64,000 bases of DNA, taken from Virgibacillus_N oceani_A (GTDB lineage Bacteria > Bacillota > Bacilli > Bacillales > Amphibacillaceae). The position numbers and the translations under genes are program-made. This document shows positions 36,504 to 45,819 of this stretch, piece after piece. How positions within the stretch are numbered: the first letter of the stretch is position 1; each line of letters opens with the position of its first letter. A model generated the notes under the pieces. It searched no databases, had not been told where the DNA came from, and worked only from the letters and a program-made list of their open reading frames with translations. The stretch lies in assembly GCA_041521345.1 (NCBI GenBank), contig JBGOHB010000003.1. One strand, written 5' to 3'.

Positions 36504-37745
36504 CCTTTCAATTGTTACTTCCACTGTACGAACTCCCCAGTTTGTAGCTGCTTGTTCATCTGATACGAATACATCAATTTTATTTCCTTTTATGGCACCG
36601 CCTGTATCCCCTGCAGTGGCATATCCATATCCTTCGACATATACTGTGCTGCCTAGGGGAATAACACTTGGATCTACTGCGATGACTTTTGCATCAGGAT
36701 TGCTGTTTAAATCAATACCAGTGGATGTGACACCGGAACAGCCATCACAATTTGCGGTGTAAGCTGTTGCTGTTACGGAAAAGGTGTTATTGTCGCTGTT
36801 CTCTTGCTTCTCTTTTTCGTCTGTTTCTTCTTTCGCTTTTTCTTCTTTTTCCACCGTTGTTATTTGAGTATCTTCCTTAGGTTCATTATCTTTTGATTCG
36901 TTCGGTTGCGTTGGCTCTTCAGAAGCGACTTGTCTCACCGCCGATTCTGGTTCGGCAATCCTTTGTTCTTTTTCCGCCGCAATTTCAGCCTGCCTCTCTT
37001 GTTCAGCTATACGCTCCTTCACTTCATCTTCCAGGGAAGCCAGGTCACTGGATTCTACTCCCAATTCATTCGTTAAATCCTCTAATTCCTGTTTCTTATT
37101 TTCCATTGCTTCTTTTTGCTGCTCACTATCTGCTAATTGTTCACTAATGAATGTCTTCATCTCTTCTTGTTCTGTTTTTAAAGCATTTAAGTCATTCAGT
37201 TTATCAAAAACAACCATTTGCTTTTCCGTTTTCTTATCGTTATCTTCCTTCTGTTGTTCCAATAATGCAGCATCTGAATTTGTAATCTTGTTCACTGCGG
37301 TTACTCTGTTAATAAAGTCACTAAAGCTATTCGCGCCAAAAATAACCTCTAAATAGGTAATTGCACCACCAGTTTTTTGAATAGAGGCCATACGTGCCTT
37401 TAATATTTCATTTCTTTCTTCCATCTTTCTATCTAATTGTTCCAATTCTTCATCCAGAAGGGAAATCTCATCAAGCGTATTCTCAATTTCATCCTCAGTT
37501 TTATCAACGCGTTCTTGATAATCACTTCTTTCTGTATCTATACGTTCAATTTCTTTATTTAATGTTTCCAGTTGTGCTAAGATCGCTGCAATTTTACTTT
37601 CCGCTTCGGATAAATTTTCATTGATTATTTTACGCTGTTCACGAACATCCTTCAATTCATCCGTGGTATCTGCATTGGTCGGGATGCTAAAAGATGAAGC
37701 TGCCAGCACAAGAATTACCGTTACTATTGCAATGACTTTTCTCAT
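36501..37745 (-). CDS. Secreted cell-wall protein: coiled-coil (CwlO/PcsB-like) plus 3D domain
   Basis: 414 residues. A signal peptide (1-25) is followed by long coiled coils (28-115 and 165-275) and a helical middle that includes YLEVIFGANSFSDFINR, as in CwlO and PcsB hydrolases. After an acidic/lysine-rich linker (275-325) the C-terminus is a 3D domain with VIAVDPSVIPLGSTVYVEGY, AGDTGGAIKG and IDVFV, the YocH-type double-psi barrel with catalytic aspartates. Probable peptidoglycan lytic enzyme. A fragment of a related 3D gene lies at 43549. Confidence 0.87.
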   Translation of the reverse strand: MRKVIAIVTVILVLAASSFSIPTNADTTDELKDVREQRKIINENLSEAESKIAAILAQLETLNKEIERIDTERSDYQERVDKTEDEIENTLDEISLLDEELEQLDRKMEERNEILKARMASIQKTGGAITYLEVIFGANSFSDFINRVTAVNKITNSDAALLEQQKEDNDKKTEKQMVVFDKLNDLNALKTEQEEMKTFISEQLADSEQQKEAMENKKQELEDLTNELGVESSDLASLEDEVKERIAEQERQAEIAAEKEQRIAEPESAVRQVASEEPTQPNESKDNEPKEDTQITTVEKEEKAKEETDEKEKQENSDNNTFSVTATAYTANCDGCSGVTSTGIDLNSNPDAKVIAVDPSVIPLGSTVYVEGYGYATAGDTGGAIKGNKIDVFVSDEQAATNWGVRTVEVTIER

Positions 37746-37937
37746 TTGCTCCCTACTTCCTCTTCACATCATTGATATAAAAATTTAATTGGTATAAATA
37801 TGTATTTTCTCTAGCAGTAGTATAACATTAGGAAATGTCAAAAAGATGATAGACATGTTACAATCATGTTTCATAGACGTACGTTTGTTCTTGGTGCCTG
37901 CCACTCCCCAAATTTATTCGAATATTGATTTAAAAAA

Positions 37938-38090
37938 ATGGCATTCCAACCGGAGCCGAAGCGGTGGCAAGCCCAATTGGAGGATATTCGTGCAGGCGCC
38001 CGCTTTTTGGAACAGGAGATTTCAGCTTCCATATCCCCTGACCACGCAACTGGTTTGATTAGTTGCTGTAAAAAAAGAGACAGCAACTAA
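37938..38090 (+). pseudogene. DUF3231 gene fragment
   Basis: The frame RWQAQLEDIRAGARFLEQEI, then SASIS, matches residues 80-115 of the intact DUF3231 protein at 45203-45715 (RPQAQLEDIPAGARFMDQEI, then AASIS) and then ends in TAA 38088. No proper ribosome site. The preceding TTGGTGCCTG..CACT text resembles the tail found after the intact gene, so this is recombination debris. Confidence 0.75.
38061..38088. terminator. Hairpin between the DUF3231 fragment and the MFS gene
   Basis: AGTTGCTGT and ACAGCAACT form a 9-bp stem with a purine-rich ten-base loop. It lies 29 bases past the MFS stop codon. It lacks a strong T-run, so its terminator role is uncertain. Confidence 0.5.
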
Positions 38091-38116
38091 AGATATTGCC
38101 ATCTCTTTGTGAATTT

Positions 38117-39361
38117 CTATGCAATTTCTTCTGTTTTCAATCTCCTATCTTGCGTTGACCAATAAAAACCCAGTATTCCGAATCCACCTATTAAGAGGAA
38201 CAGTCCTGCCATCATTCCATTAGATAATATAGCACTAACTACTAGTCCTAAACTGCCTCCAATCTGCCCTGCATCCATGGCTAATCCGCTTAATGCTTGA
38301 TAAGAGCCTTTTGCATCTTTGCTGGCCATCTGTGCTACATAGGTTGAACGAACGGGCTGGAAAAGGAGCTCTCCTATAGTTGCAACTGCGATTGCAACTA
38401 TTAGTACCGCTATTATATTGGTCCATGCCAAGAAACTGTAACCCACTACATACATAAACAACCCTATATGCAAAGCAGTTTTTATGTTGAATTTTTGAGC
38501 CATTTTTCCGATTATAGGAGAGGCAAAAATCACAATCATCGTATTTGTGACTATTAGAATGCTTAACATTTTAGGGCCGTCTATTAAGAATCCAAACATC
38601 GAAACATGGATATCCTCATTAAGCCGAACGGAAATAAAACCATATAAATGAAATTCTAATGAAATGATAAAAAATGTTGCAAGGCAAAGGATCATAAAGC
38701 GAGTGTCTTTCAAAACATCTGCATAATTGGTGATTAAGCCTGCAACAACTCCGCTTTTCTCTGTTCCCTTATTCTTTGGTACATAACGGTCTTGAATCCA
38801 GCCAAGTGTCAATAGAAATGTGAATACTGACAAGATGGCAAACCCTAGAAACAACTCATATTTATGGGTGTTGAAGAATAAACCACCAAGCACAACTCCA
38901 ATGGAAAAGGCAAGGTTTGCAGACCAATAAATAAACCGATACATTGACGGGCGTTCTTCCTCTGAACTGACATCGATCAAGAGTGCTTCGGAAGCAGGAT
39001 CGATAAATCTGGTGGTAATACTTAATAGAAAAAACATGATAAATGTAAGCCACACCGATTCGAACCATGGTGAATTAGCAAGTGCTATAATTACAAATGA
39101 CGCTGTTTGGATCATATACCCTACTACCATTACTCTCTTTCTTCCAAACCGGTCTGCCCAAAATCCACCATACATGCCAAAGATTATAGATACAACTGTG
39201 GTTAATGTTAAAATTCCACCCGCCCAAGCCAATCCTAACTTACTAGAAAAATAAATCGCCATAAAGGGAAATATACTCATCTCTGCTACATCTGAAATAA
39301 ATGATGCCACCATGCGAATTTTAATATTTCTATGAAATTGCTTAAACGCTGTTATAGTCAT
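38117..39361 (-). CDS. MFS transporter (drug/sugar exporter type)
   Basis: 414 residues with twelve membrane segments. The MFS loop motif GGFWADRFGRKRVMVVGY follows helix two. It resembles YitG/MdtH-like exporters. It is divergently transcribed from an SgrR-type regulator gene; in enterobacteria SgrR controls the exporter SetA, so this may be a functional analogue (inference). Confidence 0.87.
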   Translation of the reverse strand: MTITAFKQFHRNIKIRMVASFISDVAEMSIFPFMAIYFSSKLGLAWAGGILTLTTVVSIIFGMYGGFWADRFGRKRVMVVGYMIQTASFVIIALANSPWFESVWLTFIMFFLLSITTRFIDPASEALLIDVSSEEERPSMYRFIYWSANLAFSIGVVLGGLFFNTHKYELFLGFAILSVFTFLLTLGWIQDRYVPKNKGTEKSGVVAGLITNYADVLKDTRFMILCLATFFIISLEFHLYGFISVRLNEDIHVSMFGFLIDGPKMLSILIVTNTMIVIFASPIIGKMAQKFNIKTALHIGLFMYVVGYSFLAWTNIIAVLIVAIAVATIGELLFQPVRSTYVAQMASKDAKGSYQALSGLAMDAGQIGGSLGLVVSAILSNGMMAGLFLLIGGFGILGFYWSTQDRRLKTEEIA

Positions 39362-39378
39362 AGTTTTCCTTCTCCTTC

Positions 39379-39402
39379 TTCCAATTTTATTGTATATTGG
39401 AA
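39379..39402. promoter_or_regulatory. Inverted repeat in the divergent MFS/SgrR control region
   Basis: TTCCAAT and ATTGGAA are separated by ten A/T-rich bases, midway between the two divergent start codons. Candidate operator for the SgrR-type protein; inference from position. Confidence 0.4.
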
Positions 39403-39466
39403 AATGGGAAGTAAAAAGTGCAATTTCTTTTTTTTATTTCATATTTTTGGAGGAGTTTGTCACGAT

Positions 39467-41227
39467 ATGGATGTTTTAGAGTATTATATTGATTTAAAAA
39501 GTTTGCCAGAATATCAACAAGCCCAAAAAATCGTTATATCTAAAAATGAAATAGCAAGTATTCTATATTGTTCTACTAGAAATGTTCACCATATAGTACA
39601 AAAATGGACTCAGGCAGGATATGTAGATTGGAAAAGCCAGCGTGGACGAGGTAAAAAATCTACTTTAACTTTTTTAAAGTCGCTTGACGAAGCAGCACTT
39701 CTCCTTGTGAATAATTTGATTAAAAAAGATAAAGTAAAAGAAGCCATGAGCTTTGCAATAGAAAGTAAATTTCCCCCTGAACTAAAAGAGACACTTTTAT
39801 CAACACTTCAAAGGTCTTTTGGTATCCAACACATAGAGAACCAGGAGGAAATGAATGATATTTTACATATACCTTTGCAACATAGCCTGTCCAATGTGAA
39901 CCCTTTCTTTGTGACTATTGCTACAGAAGCTCAGATACTGAGTGAGGTTTTTGATACTTTGGTTCATTATAATGTTGTTAGCAAATCTATCGAACCCCAC
40001 CTTGCACATGGATGGGAAGCGAATGAAGAAAACACGACTTGGATTTTTTATATTCGTAAAGGGATTCGATTTCATGATGGGAGCATGTTAACCAGTGAAG
40101 ACGTTCAGTGGACATTTCAATCAATTATAAATGCAGAAGAAAACGTTCCAAATAAATGGTTACTGGAGGGCATACAAGAAATCAAAGTTGAAAACAAGTA
40201 CACCATATCATTTCACTTAAACAATGGAAACCGCATATTCCCAAATTTTTTAAGTGCTATTTTCACGTCCATTGTTCCAGTAGGATCAGATATCAAAGAC
40301 TCTCTTCTTATAGGAACCGGCTCTTTCAAGATTGACCAAATGAATGATAAAAAAATTGTCTTAAAGGCTCATGATTATCATTTTCGAGGAAGACCTTTTC
40401 TAGATAAGATTTTTATGTGGCAACTCCCTGAAAGTGATTTTAATGCGTTGAACTTTTTTACCCATGACAATCTAGGGAAGGATAGTAATGAGGGATCAAC
40501 ATTTACAATCCATGATAATGGGAGCAACTACTTAATTTTTAATATGAATAAGGAAGGAGCTCACCAAAATCGTTTCTTTAAAAAAGCTGTAAATGAAATG
40601 ATTGATTCTCGTGAAATGGTACAACAGCTTGGTGAACCAAGAGTAGCACCTTCCACTAGCTTTATTCCAGAAAGAAGTAATGATAAAAATATCAAGCATT
40701 CCATCGAAAAAGCAAAGCAGTTTCTTAGCAAATCTGCCTATAATGGTGAAACAATTCATTTAGCTGCATTACGATTTGAAGACTTTTTAGAGGATGCCCA
40801 CTGGATGGAAGATAAACTAAATGAAATCGGCATTAAGGTTAAGGTTCATCCCATTGAGTTGTCTGATATCTACAATGAGAATTTGATGTTATCATTCGAT
40901 GCCATATATACAGGAGAAAGTTTTGAGGATAACATTGAATTAGCCATCTTAATATTGCTTCATAATGAATTTGGGATCCGCCGGTTTCTTAGTGCATCTC
41001 AAATCAAGGAATTAGATCAAGGATTTGAAACTATCAAAAAACAGCCAGATGAGAATAGTTGTATTCGGGCGTTCCAAGCAGTCGAGAATAAATTAAAAGA
41101 GGATGGTACAATTATCTTTACCGTTCACGCATCTGAACAAAACACCTTCCAATCGAATTTACAAGGGATTCAAATAAGCGGATACGGTTGGCCGATATTT
41201 CATCAATTGTGGGTAAAACAGATATAA
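39467..41227 (+). CDS. SgrR-family regulator with solute-binding domain
   Basis: 586 residues. The N-terminal winged helix (about 1-75) has EIASILYCSTRNVHHIVQKW and the family's YVDWKSQRGRGKKSTLTF. Residues 120-585 form an SBP_bac_5 fold (HGWEANEENTTWIFYIRKGI, then FHDGSMLTSEDV) that senses a small solute in the cytoplasm. I use ATG 39467; the ribosome site GGAGGAG is somewhat far (13 bases). Probable regulator of the divergent MFS gene. Confidence 0.85.
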   Translation: MDVLEYYIDLKSLPEYQQAQKIVISKNEIASILYCSTRNVHHIVQKWTQAGYVDWKSQRGRGKKSTLTFLKSLDEAALLLVNNLIKKDKVKEAMSFAIESKFPPELKETLLSTLQRSFGIQHIENQEEMNDILHIPLQHSLSNVNPFFVTIATEAQILSEVFDTLVHYNVVSKSIEPHLAHGWEANEENTTWIFYIRKGIRFHDGSMLTSEDVQWTFQSIINAEENVPNKWLLEGIQEIKVENKYTISFHLNNGNRIFPNFLSAIFTSIVPVGSDIKDSLLIGTGSFKIDQMNDKKIVLKAHDYHFRGRPFLDKIFMWQLPESDFNALNFFTHDNLGKDSNEGSTFTIHDNGSNYLIFNMNKEGAHQNRFFKKAVNEMIDSREMVQQLGEPRVAPSTSFIPERSNDKNIKHSIEKAKQFLSKSAYNGETIHLAALRFEDFLEDAHWMEDKLNEIGIKVKVHPIELSDIYNENLMLSFDAIYTGESFEDNIELAILILLHNEFGIRRFLSASQIKELDQGFETIKKQPDENSCIRAFQAVENKLKEDGTIIFTVHASEQNTFQSNLQGIQISGYGWPIFHQLWVKQI

Positions 41228-41272
41228 ATCTAGGTTTAATTTAATGACAAAAAATTACTGTGTACATTTAAA

Positions 41273-41300
41273 AGCGAACAGCCATCAAAAGCTGTTCGCT
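41273..41300. terminator. Terminator between sgrR-like and metE-like genes
   Basis: AGCGAACAGC and GCTGTTCGCT pair perfectly over an eight-base loop. The minus strand continues TTTT, so it mainly stops the metE-like operon; the plus strand ends in A-rich sequence. Confidence 0.85.
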
Positions 41301-41307
41301 CAAAATC

Positions 41308-42411
41308 TTATCCCCAAATCTCTTTAGAAATATCCACAATATACTTTAACTTCGCCCATTGCTCTTCCTCGGTCAAAATATTTCCGTGATGCGTAGAAGC
41401 AAAGCCGCATTGCGGACTGATGCATAATTGCTCCAGTGGTACGTAATTTGTTGCTTCCTCCACGCGTGCTTTAATATTTTCCTTATCTTCCAGTTCTCCA
41501 TGTTTGGATGTAAATACACCTAATACAACCCTCGGCCCGTCATTTGGAATGTATTCCAATGGGTTGAAATCACCGGAACGGTCATCATCATATTCCAGGA
41601 AAAATCCGTCCACTTTTTCTTTTGCAAATAATGTTGGGGCGATTTTCGCGTAACTTCCTTCAAAAGCCCAATTGGATCGGTAGTTTCCTCGGCAAAGATG
41701 GGTGGTTACAGTAAGATCTTCGGGCTTATCATCCAACACACCATTCGCCACGCGCAATGCCAAATCGATTAATTCCTCTCGTGAATAGCCGCTGTCATTG
41801 AATGGAATTTTGGGTGCGTTCAGCCCGGCAATATACACATCATCCAGTTGCAAGTAGCGGCAGCCTGCATCATAAAATGCTTTAATTGCTTCACGGTAGG
41901 TCTGAATAACATCATTCGCATACGCTTCAATATCCGGATATATGTTAAGATTGCGGATACCAGCATTAAAAAGCTGATTTGGACTTGGGATGGTTTGTTT
42001 AGCGATAGCGCGTTCCCCGACAATTTCTTTAAATTCGATAAAGTCTCTTACATGTGGGTGATCCGGGTTAAATGAAACTTTTCCATTTACACGCACATCA
42101 TATCTTTCCGTTTCCTCGCCTTTAAATTGATAGCCCTGCTCCGGTATATAGCCTTCAACACCATTTAAATGCTCCAGAAAATCTGTATGCCAGAATCTGC
42201 GGCGGATCTCGCCATCCGTCACAGCCTGCAGTCCGACTTCAATTTGTTTATCAACGACTTTTTTTATTTCTTCAGTTTCGATTTCCCGCAGCTTTTCCTC
42301 TGTGATGCTACCTTCCTGAGAATCCTTTCTCGCGATATGGATTCTCTCTGGTCTTAATAAACTTCCTACATGATCTGCTCTAAATGGAGCTTTAACTTTT
42401 GTTTTGGTCAT
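41308..42411 (-). CDS. Cobalamin-independent methionine synthase-like protein (YxjG/YxjH type)
   Basis: 367 residues homologous to the C-terminal catalytic domain of MetE. APFRADHVGSLLRP, DGEIRRRFWHTDFLEHL and THLCRGNYRSNW, with zinc-ligand His/Cys residues and a distal CISPQCGFAS, match B. subtilis YxjG/YxjH, which are S-box regulated. It lies 52 bases after the cyclase gene and shares its SAM riboswitch. Confidence 0.93.
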   Translation of the reverse strand: MTKTKVKAPFRADHVGSLLRPERIHIARKDSQEGSITEEKLREIETEEIKKVVDKQIEVGLQAVTDGEIRRRFWHTDFLEHLNGVEGYIPEQGYQFKGEETERYDVRVNGKVSFNPDHPHVRDFIEFKEIVGERAIAKQTIPSPNQLFNAGIRNLNIYPDIEAYANDVIQTYREAIKAFYDAGCRYLQLDDVYIAGLNAPKIPFNDSGYSREELIDLALRVANGVLDDKPEDLTVTTHLCRGNYRSNWAFEGSYAKIAPTLFAKEKVDGFFLEYDDDRSGDFNPLEYIPNDGPRVVLGVFTSKHGELEDKENIKARVEEATNYVPLEQLCISPQCGFASTHHGNILTEEEQWAKLKYIVDISKEIWG

Positions 42412-42463
42412 CTTATTTTCTCTCCTTGGTTTTATTTATTCGAATTTTTGTATTAGAAAATGC

Positions 42464-43216
42464 TTATGGCAATATAGCAAAAGAACGTACCGGGAACCCG
42501 GTTGCCTTTTCCGGTTTTGGACTAATATTAAAAATAACAGCTCCTTTTGCAGGAAGTTGATCCAGATTAGTCAGCAATTCAACCTGGAATGTATCCTGCT
42601 CCAGCACATAGTATTCGCCTATGAGGGAGCCGTTTTTACGTAAATCAACAGCTGCATCCGTATCAAAGGTTTCATGTCCCACAGCATTAATATTCCTTTC
42701 CTCAAATAAAAATTTCAGGGCATCTATTCCCCAGCCGGGAGTGCGACTGTTTCCATCATCATCTTTATTTTCAAATGCTTTCTTATCGGGCCAGTGTTTT
42801 CCCCAGTCTGTCCGCAATGCCACAAAGGTTCCTGTTTCTATTTTTCCGTGTTCTTTTTCAAAATCTAGGATGTCATCCTTAGTAAGAATAAAATCATTAT
42901 TTTCTTCCGCTTCCTTCGATTTATCAATTACCACCAGAGGCAGCACAACTTCCTTTAACTTTAATTCCTCCAGGAAACGCTGTTCACGGACAAAATGAAT
43001 CGGTGCATCAATATGGGTGCCGTACTGCCCGGGGAAGTTAAAACGCTGTGCAAAAAAGCCGTCATCATGTGTGAAAAGTGTTTTAAACTCGGCATCTTCA
43101 AAAGCTGAAAAATGTGGAGAATCCGGGCCAAAGGTATGTGTAAGATCAACCCACTTTTTCTCTTTCAGTAATTCAATTGCCTTCAATAATTCATTTTCTG
43201 TTTTAAACGTTGCCAT
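42464..43216 (-). CDS. Cyclase family protein (kynurenine formamidase-like)
   Basis: 250 residues. The metal-binding motif GTHIDAPIHF and a distal VGHETFDTDAA define the cyclase/formamidase fold. The substrate is unknown. Being first in an S-box operon with a methionine synthase suggests a role in sulfur or methyl metabolism rather than tryptophan breakdown. Confidence 0.87.
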   Translation of the reverse strand: MATFKTENELLKAIELLKEKKWVDLTHTFGPDSPHFSAFEDAEFKTLFTHDDGFFAQRFNFPGQYGTHIDAPIHFVREQRFLEELKLKEVVLPLVVIDKSKEAEENNDFILTKDDILDFEKEHGKIETGTFVALRTDWGKHWPDKKAFENKDDDGNSRTPGWGIDALKFLFEERNINAVGHETFDTDAAVDLRKNGSLIGEYYVLEQDTFQVELLTNLDQLPAKGAVIFNISPKPEKATGFPVRSFAILP

Positions 43217-43247
43217 GAAATCACCCCATAAATGTATTTGAAAATAT

Positions 43248-43281
43248 AAAAAAGCCCTCTTCTTATTTATAAGAAGAGGGC
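43248..43281 (-). terminator. S-box expression-platform terminator
   Basis: On the minus strand GCCCTCTTCTTAT pairs with its near-exact complement around a short loop and ends in TTTTTT. It follows the SAM aptamer, so transcription stops when SAM is bound. Confidence 0.93.
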
Positions 43282-43310
43282 AGAATAAACAAATTAATTA
43301 ACCTTCTCTT

Positions 43311-43408
43311 CTTATCTTCTAGCATAACGCTACTGGAATTGGCACAGTACTCGTAAAAGTCCGTTGCCGAGGCTTCAAAGGGCCAGTCCCTCCACCTCTC
43401 TGGATAAG
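43311..43408 (-). ncRNA. SAM-I (S-box) riboswitch aptamer
   Basis: The minus strand shows the canonical order. P1 is CTTATCCAGAGAGGTGGAGG, followed by GACTGGCCC. The pseudoknot/P3 part is TTTGAAGCCTCGGCAACGG, then TGTGCCAATTCCAG, and the closing P1 strand is GATAAG. It controls the cyclase and metE-like genes by premature termination. Confidence 0.97.
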
Positions 43409-43439
43409 AAAAATTCGATGTATTAAGTTATTAGATATT

Positions 43440-43468
43440 ACCTTACACCTTTAAAATATAATTGTCAA
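43440..43468 (-). promoter_or_regulatory. Promoter of the S-box operon
   Basis: TTGACA (43463-43468) and TAAGGT (43440-43445) on the minus strand are 17 bases apart and lie just upstream of the riboswitch. Confidence 0.75.
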
Positions 43469-43548
43469 TAATAGAATTGTACAGTTATCATTCAAAAGGT
43501 TGTTCAGCTAATTGATTAAATAGTTAATAATGAGAGTTACTATGCTTT

Positions 43549-43657
43549 CTACCTTAGAATTGTTATTTCTACTATACGTACTCCCCAGTTTGTGGCTGTT
43601 TGTTGATTTGGTACAAAGACATCAATTTTATTTCCTTTAATGGCACTACCCGTACTA
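43549..43657 (-). pseudogene. 3' fragment of a 3D-domain cell-wall gene
   Basis: The minus strand reads GSAIKGNKIDVFVPNQQTAT, then NWGVRIVEITILR and TAG. It corresponds to the last 33 residues of the intact 3D-domain protein ending at 36501. Everything upstream is lost. The neighbouring 43685-43760 resembles the terminator and tail that follow the DUF3231 gene at 45716-45815. The remaining DNA to 43960 has a 71-codon minus-strand frame I do not trust. Confidence 0.8.
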
Positions 43658-43974
43658 ATCAGGGGTCTGGCGAGCAACTGGGATTATTCTAAGAAGAGAA
43701 CAGGCTTTCGGGTCTGCTTTTTTGGTGCCTAGCTAGTCACTATCCTAATTTATTTCTTCGCATAATTTCAATGCGAAATGATTCGGGAAATCATTTAATG
43801 GATAAGGCGGTTTTACTTTATTTACATTTCTTAATCTCGGCACTTTGCGTTCTATCAAAGGTAAGCTCTTCTGGGTAACCAAGTTTTCTGATGAATTTCG
43901 AACGGTCATTCTTATTATTTTTCTAATTGAGCTAAATATATGGTGAAATATAAGTAGCAACTACATAGGTATTG

Positions 43975-44175
43975 TGGGCGGTTGGCCATCGTTCCTTGTC
44001 CCTTAAGCCACGTGAAAGCTTAAGGAAGGGGAGGTGGTAGGATAACGACATATGAAGTACTTAGTTTGCTGGGTACAATTTGGTTTGTTCCAAATAGCTG
44101 CGCTTACATTGATTGTAACTCTTGTCGTCTACCTGAATAAAAAGAAGTACCCGCTCCCTCACAGGCCAGCGATTA
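43975..44175 (+). pseudogene. Decayed holin-like type I toxin gene (module copy 1)
   Basis: This stretch is nearly identical to 47455-47680. The toxin start is ATA (44042) instead of ATG, a one-base insertion (CTGGGTACAATT versus CTGGCGCAATT) breaks the frame, and the stop TAA has become TAC. The 5' hairpin CCTTAAGC/GCTTAAGG and the 3' hairpin are still present. Non-coding remnant of a toxin duplicated with its control region. Confidence 0.88.
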
Positions 44176-44282
44176 CTTCTTTTAGTTAGACAACATGTTT
44201 TAGCGGCCAACTGCACTTAATGCAGTTTGTAGTGGCCAGCATCAGGGTAGTTAGCGCTACCTTGGTTCCTTATTCTAAGTAT

Positions 44283-44311
44283 ATTATAAAATTCATTTAT
44301 TATCTTATCAA
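44283..44311 (-). promoter_or_regulatory. Antisense RNA promoter of toxin module copy 1
   Basis: TTGATA and TATAAT on the minus strand are spaced by 17 bases, in the same position as the promoter at 47774-47802. The antitoxin promoter has been kept although the toxin is dead. Confidence 0.68.
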
Positions 44312-44352
44312 TTTTTTACTGCTGTAGTCTGGCTTTCTTCACTGTGTGAAAT

Positions 44353-44934
44353 TCAGACCCTTAGCGAACCACGAAACCCTCTCGCCCCATAGTAAGAGGA
44401 CGCACCGTTGTGATATACAAATACATGCCCATAGCGATAATCGCAAAATAGGGCACCGCCACGTTCTCTGATATCCGATGGTGTTTGCACCCAGCTCGAC
44501 GTTTTCTTATCGAAATTCTCAAGTTTCTGCAACTCTCTATATTGCTCTTCCGTTAAAAGTTCAATGCCCATGGCAGTTGCCATATCAATAGCATTATTCT
44601 CCGGCTTATGTTTTTTCCTTGACTCCAGCCCTGCACGATCGTAGCAAACACTTCTACGGCCTTTAGGACTTTCCGCTGAACAATCATAAAAAATGTATTC
44701 GTCCTCACTTTGATCATGACCAACAACATCTGGTTCTCCGCCAGTTATTTCCATTTCATTAAGTGACCACAGTTTTTCCGTATGAGCTTCCAGCTTTGTT
44801 TGGACATCAGCCCATTCAAGACCTTCATGGCGGTTCAGGTTGTTCTCAAAACGGGCTTTCAATGCTATCAGTAATTCTTCTCGTTGTTCTCGTGATAACT
44901 CCTTTTTATTGCTGCTATTATTATTCTTTGTCAT
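44353..44934 (-). CDS. DUF4256 family protein
   Basis: 193 residues of unknown function. Its conserved run LLTALKARFE-like N-terminus, GGEPDVVGHD, YIFYDCSAESPKGRRSVCYD and the C-terminal HNGASSYYGARGFRG are those of DUF4256. AGGAGGAAA precedes the ATG. It lies between the two toxin modules. Confidence 0.87.
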   Translation of the reverse strand: MTKNNNSSNKKELSREQREELLIALKARFENNLNRHEGLEWADVQTKLEAHTEKLWSLNEMEITGGEPDVVGHDQSEDEYIFYDCSAESPKGRRSVCYDRAGLESRKKHKPENNAIDMATAMGIELLTEEQYRELQKLENFDKKTSSWVQTPSDIRERGGALFCDYRYGHVFVYHNGASSYYGARGFRGSLRV

Positions 44935-45202
44935 ATTCGTTTCCTCCTATGATTTTACTTACACTGGTTTAAGTATATATAAATATTTATATTTAGGGAA
45001 GTAGGCCTTATAAAGTGATTGGCAGTAAAAAACTATTACAATTAAAGGTAACATGTTCTCTATTGTATCAATGATTCTCCACCTAAAAAACAATTGCTTC
45101 CTAATCCATATATTCATGAATAAAACCTTGCCACTGAGGAAACATAACCCTGTGAAATGCAGAAAGGTGATACAAAATATGAATCTGATTAGGAGGCTAA
45201 CA

Positions 45203-45715
45203 ATGGGAATTTTGAGTGGAAATCCAAAAGATGAACCGATGCATTATGGGGAAGTGTATAGTGTCTGGTCATCTTTAATGGCAACAGAGGCGACAATTGC
45301 CGGGAACCAGACGTTACATAATCACGCTGGTGACGAGGATCTAAGGATGCTGATAAAAGAAACTATTCAGCAGGGACAGCAGCATGTCGATGAAATAAAA
45401 ACGCTGCTACAGGAAAATGGAGTAGGTTTGCCTCCAACACCTCCGGAGCGCCCGCAAGCCCAACTGGAGGATATTCCTGCAGGAGCTCGCTTTATGGACC
45501 AGGAAATTGCAGCATCCATTTCCGCTGAAATAGCAGCAGGAATGGTTACATGCAGTAAAATAATGGGGCAGGCAATCCGTGAAGACATTGCCATGACGTT
45601 TGGGCAATTTCATACACAGAAGGCAACGCTCGCAGGAAAGTTCCTTCAACTTAACAAAGAAAAAGGCTGGTTGGTACCGCCCCCGCTTCATCATCATAAA
45701 ACAGAAGAGAAATAA
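45203..45715 (+). CDS. DUF3231 ferritin-like protein
   Basis: 170 residues. Four helices of a ferritin-like bundle carry HYGEVYSVWSSLMATEATIA, HNHAGDEDLR and EIAAGMVTCSKIMGQ. DUF3231 proteins are common in spore-formers and distantly resemble coat protein CotF; their function is not known. ATG 45203 lies behind AGGAGG. Fragments of sister copies occur at 37938 and near 43685. Confidence 0.87.
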   Translation: MGILSGNPKDEPMHYGEVYSVWSSLMATEATIAGNQTLHNHAGDEDLRMLIKETIQQGQQHVDEIKTLLQENGVGLPPTPPERPQAQLEDIPAGARFMDQEIAASISAEIAAGMVTCSKIMGQAIREDIAMTFGQFHTQKATLAGKFLQLNKEKGWLVPPPLHHHKTEEK

Positions 45716-45720
45716 GGCAG

Positions 45721-45744
45721 AGAGCAGGCTTTAGCGTCTGCTCT
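45721..45744 (+). terminator. Terminator of the DUF3231 gene
   Basis: AGAGCAG and CTGCTCT pair around a ten-base loop directly after the stop codon, followed by TTTTGTTATT. Confidence 0.8.
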
Positions 45745-45819
45745 TTTGTTATTCGAAAGACCAATACATGACACCCCCTTGAATTTGGTGTCTAGTCACT
45801 CCTCGGATTTTATCTAATA

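Noticed and set aside
43745..43960. 71-codon minus-strand frame in the debris region
   Set aside because: No ribosome site, no recognised family, and surrounded by gene fragments; it may be a remnant but cannot be supported.
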